From Chrysochromulina tobinii (Eukaryota > Haptophyta > Prymnesiales > Chrysochromulinaceae), in assembly GCA_001275005.1 (NCBI GenBank), contig JWZX01001064.1:1-24415 (forward strand): DNA of 24,415 bases, read 5' to 3'. The position numbers and the translations under genes were made by a program. This document shows positions 23,915 to 24,415 of this stretch, in pieces; position 1 is the first letter of the stretch, and each line of letters begins with the position of its first letter. Below the pieces are notes generated by a model. It worked only from the letters and a program-made list of their open reading frames with translations. It did no database searches and was not told the DNA's origin.

Positions 23915-24415
23915 CACCCTGTCGTAGGTGATGGCCGAAATTTAGGACCTCCGTGTGCCCGCGCCGCAGCAGGGCGAGAGGTGCCTTTTTCCTTTTCTGG
24001 AGTTCTGGTGTGAAACATTGGTGTGAAAACGCGTAAGTCAAATCATGTCTACTTGACGTGGGCAGACCCGAAATGGTCCAGATCCGGATGGCCATGCGGC
24101 GGTTCGGAGATCGCTCGAGATCGAGGTGTGACTTCACTGCCACTTGTCTGAAGCGCCTGATGGCTCCCATGCGGCGGTTAGGAGATCGCGCGAGATCACA
24201 GACAGACAGACTTTGTAGACGGAGCGTGCCTGTTTGAATTTCGAGTAGTCTGTGTGAGTGAAACTCGATCTAGCTAATTACGGAATGAGCGATTCGGACC
24301 CCCCCTGGAACTGGAACGCGAGCGCTATACGCTGAATGACAATGACGCTCGATTTCCTCCCCCAAAAGAGGAGACACTCCACGCTACTGGACTCCACTCG
24401 CGCGTCGACACTTGC
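23915..24415. other. Upstream region of the glyoxalase-like gene with a direct repeat
   Basis: 500 bases without a convincing ORF. Two copies of a roughly 30-bp element (CATGCGGCGGTT, GGAGATCG, CGAGATC) begin near 24094 and 24170, about 76 bp apart. They could be promoter elements or repeat debris. The end of the window is AT-richer. Confidence 0.5.

Overview
This is a GC-rich eukaryotic nuclear window, most likely from a haptophyte or a similar flagellated marine alga. The lineage is inferred and no marker gene proves it. Support comes from long GC-rich single-exon genes full of in-frame microsatellites, a few short GT-AG introns built of tandem repeats, an alpha-tubulin acetyltransferase (which implies a cilium or flagellum), and close gene spacing on both strands. 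There are no operons, prokaryotic signals, rRNA, tRNA, CRISPR arrays or complete transposons.

Layout, left to right. The 3' part of a low-complexity coiled-coil protein (to 1412, +) is followed by a 10-bp repeat array and about 1 kb without a gene. A small acylated IQ-motif protein (2380-2895, -) is divergent from a TPR plus class I methyltransferase fusion (3094-5433, +), which converges on an F-box protein (5639-6559, -). Next come a possible small unknown gene (6699-7226, +), a highly conserved ATP-grasp-like protein with an in-frame TAG near its N-terminus (7630-8991, +), and a membrane protein with two copies of an eight-cysteine repeat (9799-10656, +).

A sugar isomerase-like TIM-barrel gene in three exons (11133-12522, -) is tightly divergent from an amino-acid permease in two exons (about 12625-14494, +). 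A type II membrane GT90/CAP10 glycosyltransferase (14969-17425, -) is divergent from the alpha-tubulin N-acetyltransferase (17574-18839, +), followed by a cytochrome P450 (18991-20460, +). Last is a membrane-anchored glyoxalase II-like protein with a long C-terminal extension (about 21264-23914, -).

The genes form no obvious pathway. The most interesting signal is in the introns. I could place splice sites for four introns in three genes. Three of the four share a nearly identical 3' end (TGATTGSSTCMCTCRTCAG). All are packed with CTGAT/CTGAC-type motifs in the sense direction, which look like multiplied branch points. Three of the four carry duplicated flanking exon sequence. One is three tandem 75-80 bp units, each with its own GT start and CAG end. 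Together this looks like introner-like elements or intron gain by tandem duplication, caught at several stages. Other points of note are the in-frame TAG in the ATP-grasp gene and an inverted segment shared by the coding regions of the first gene and the tubulin acetyltransferase gene.
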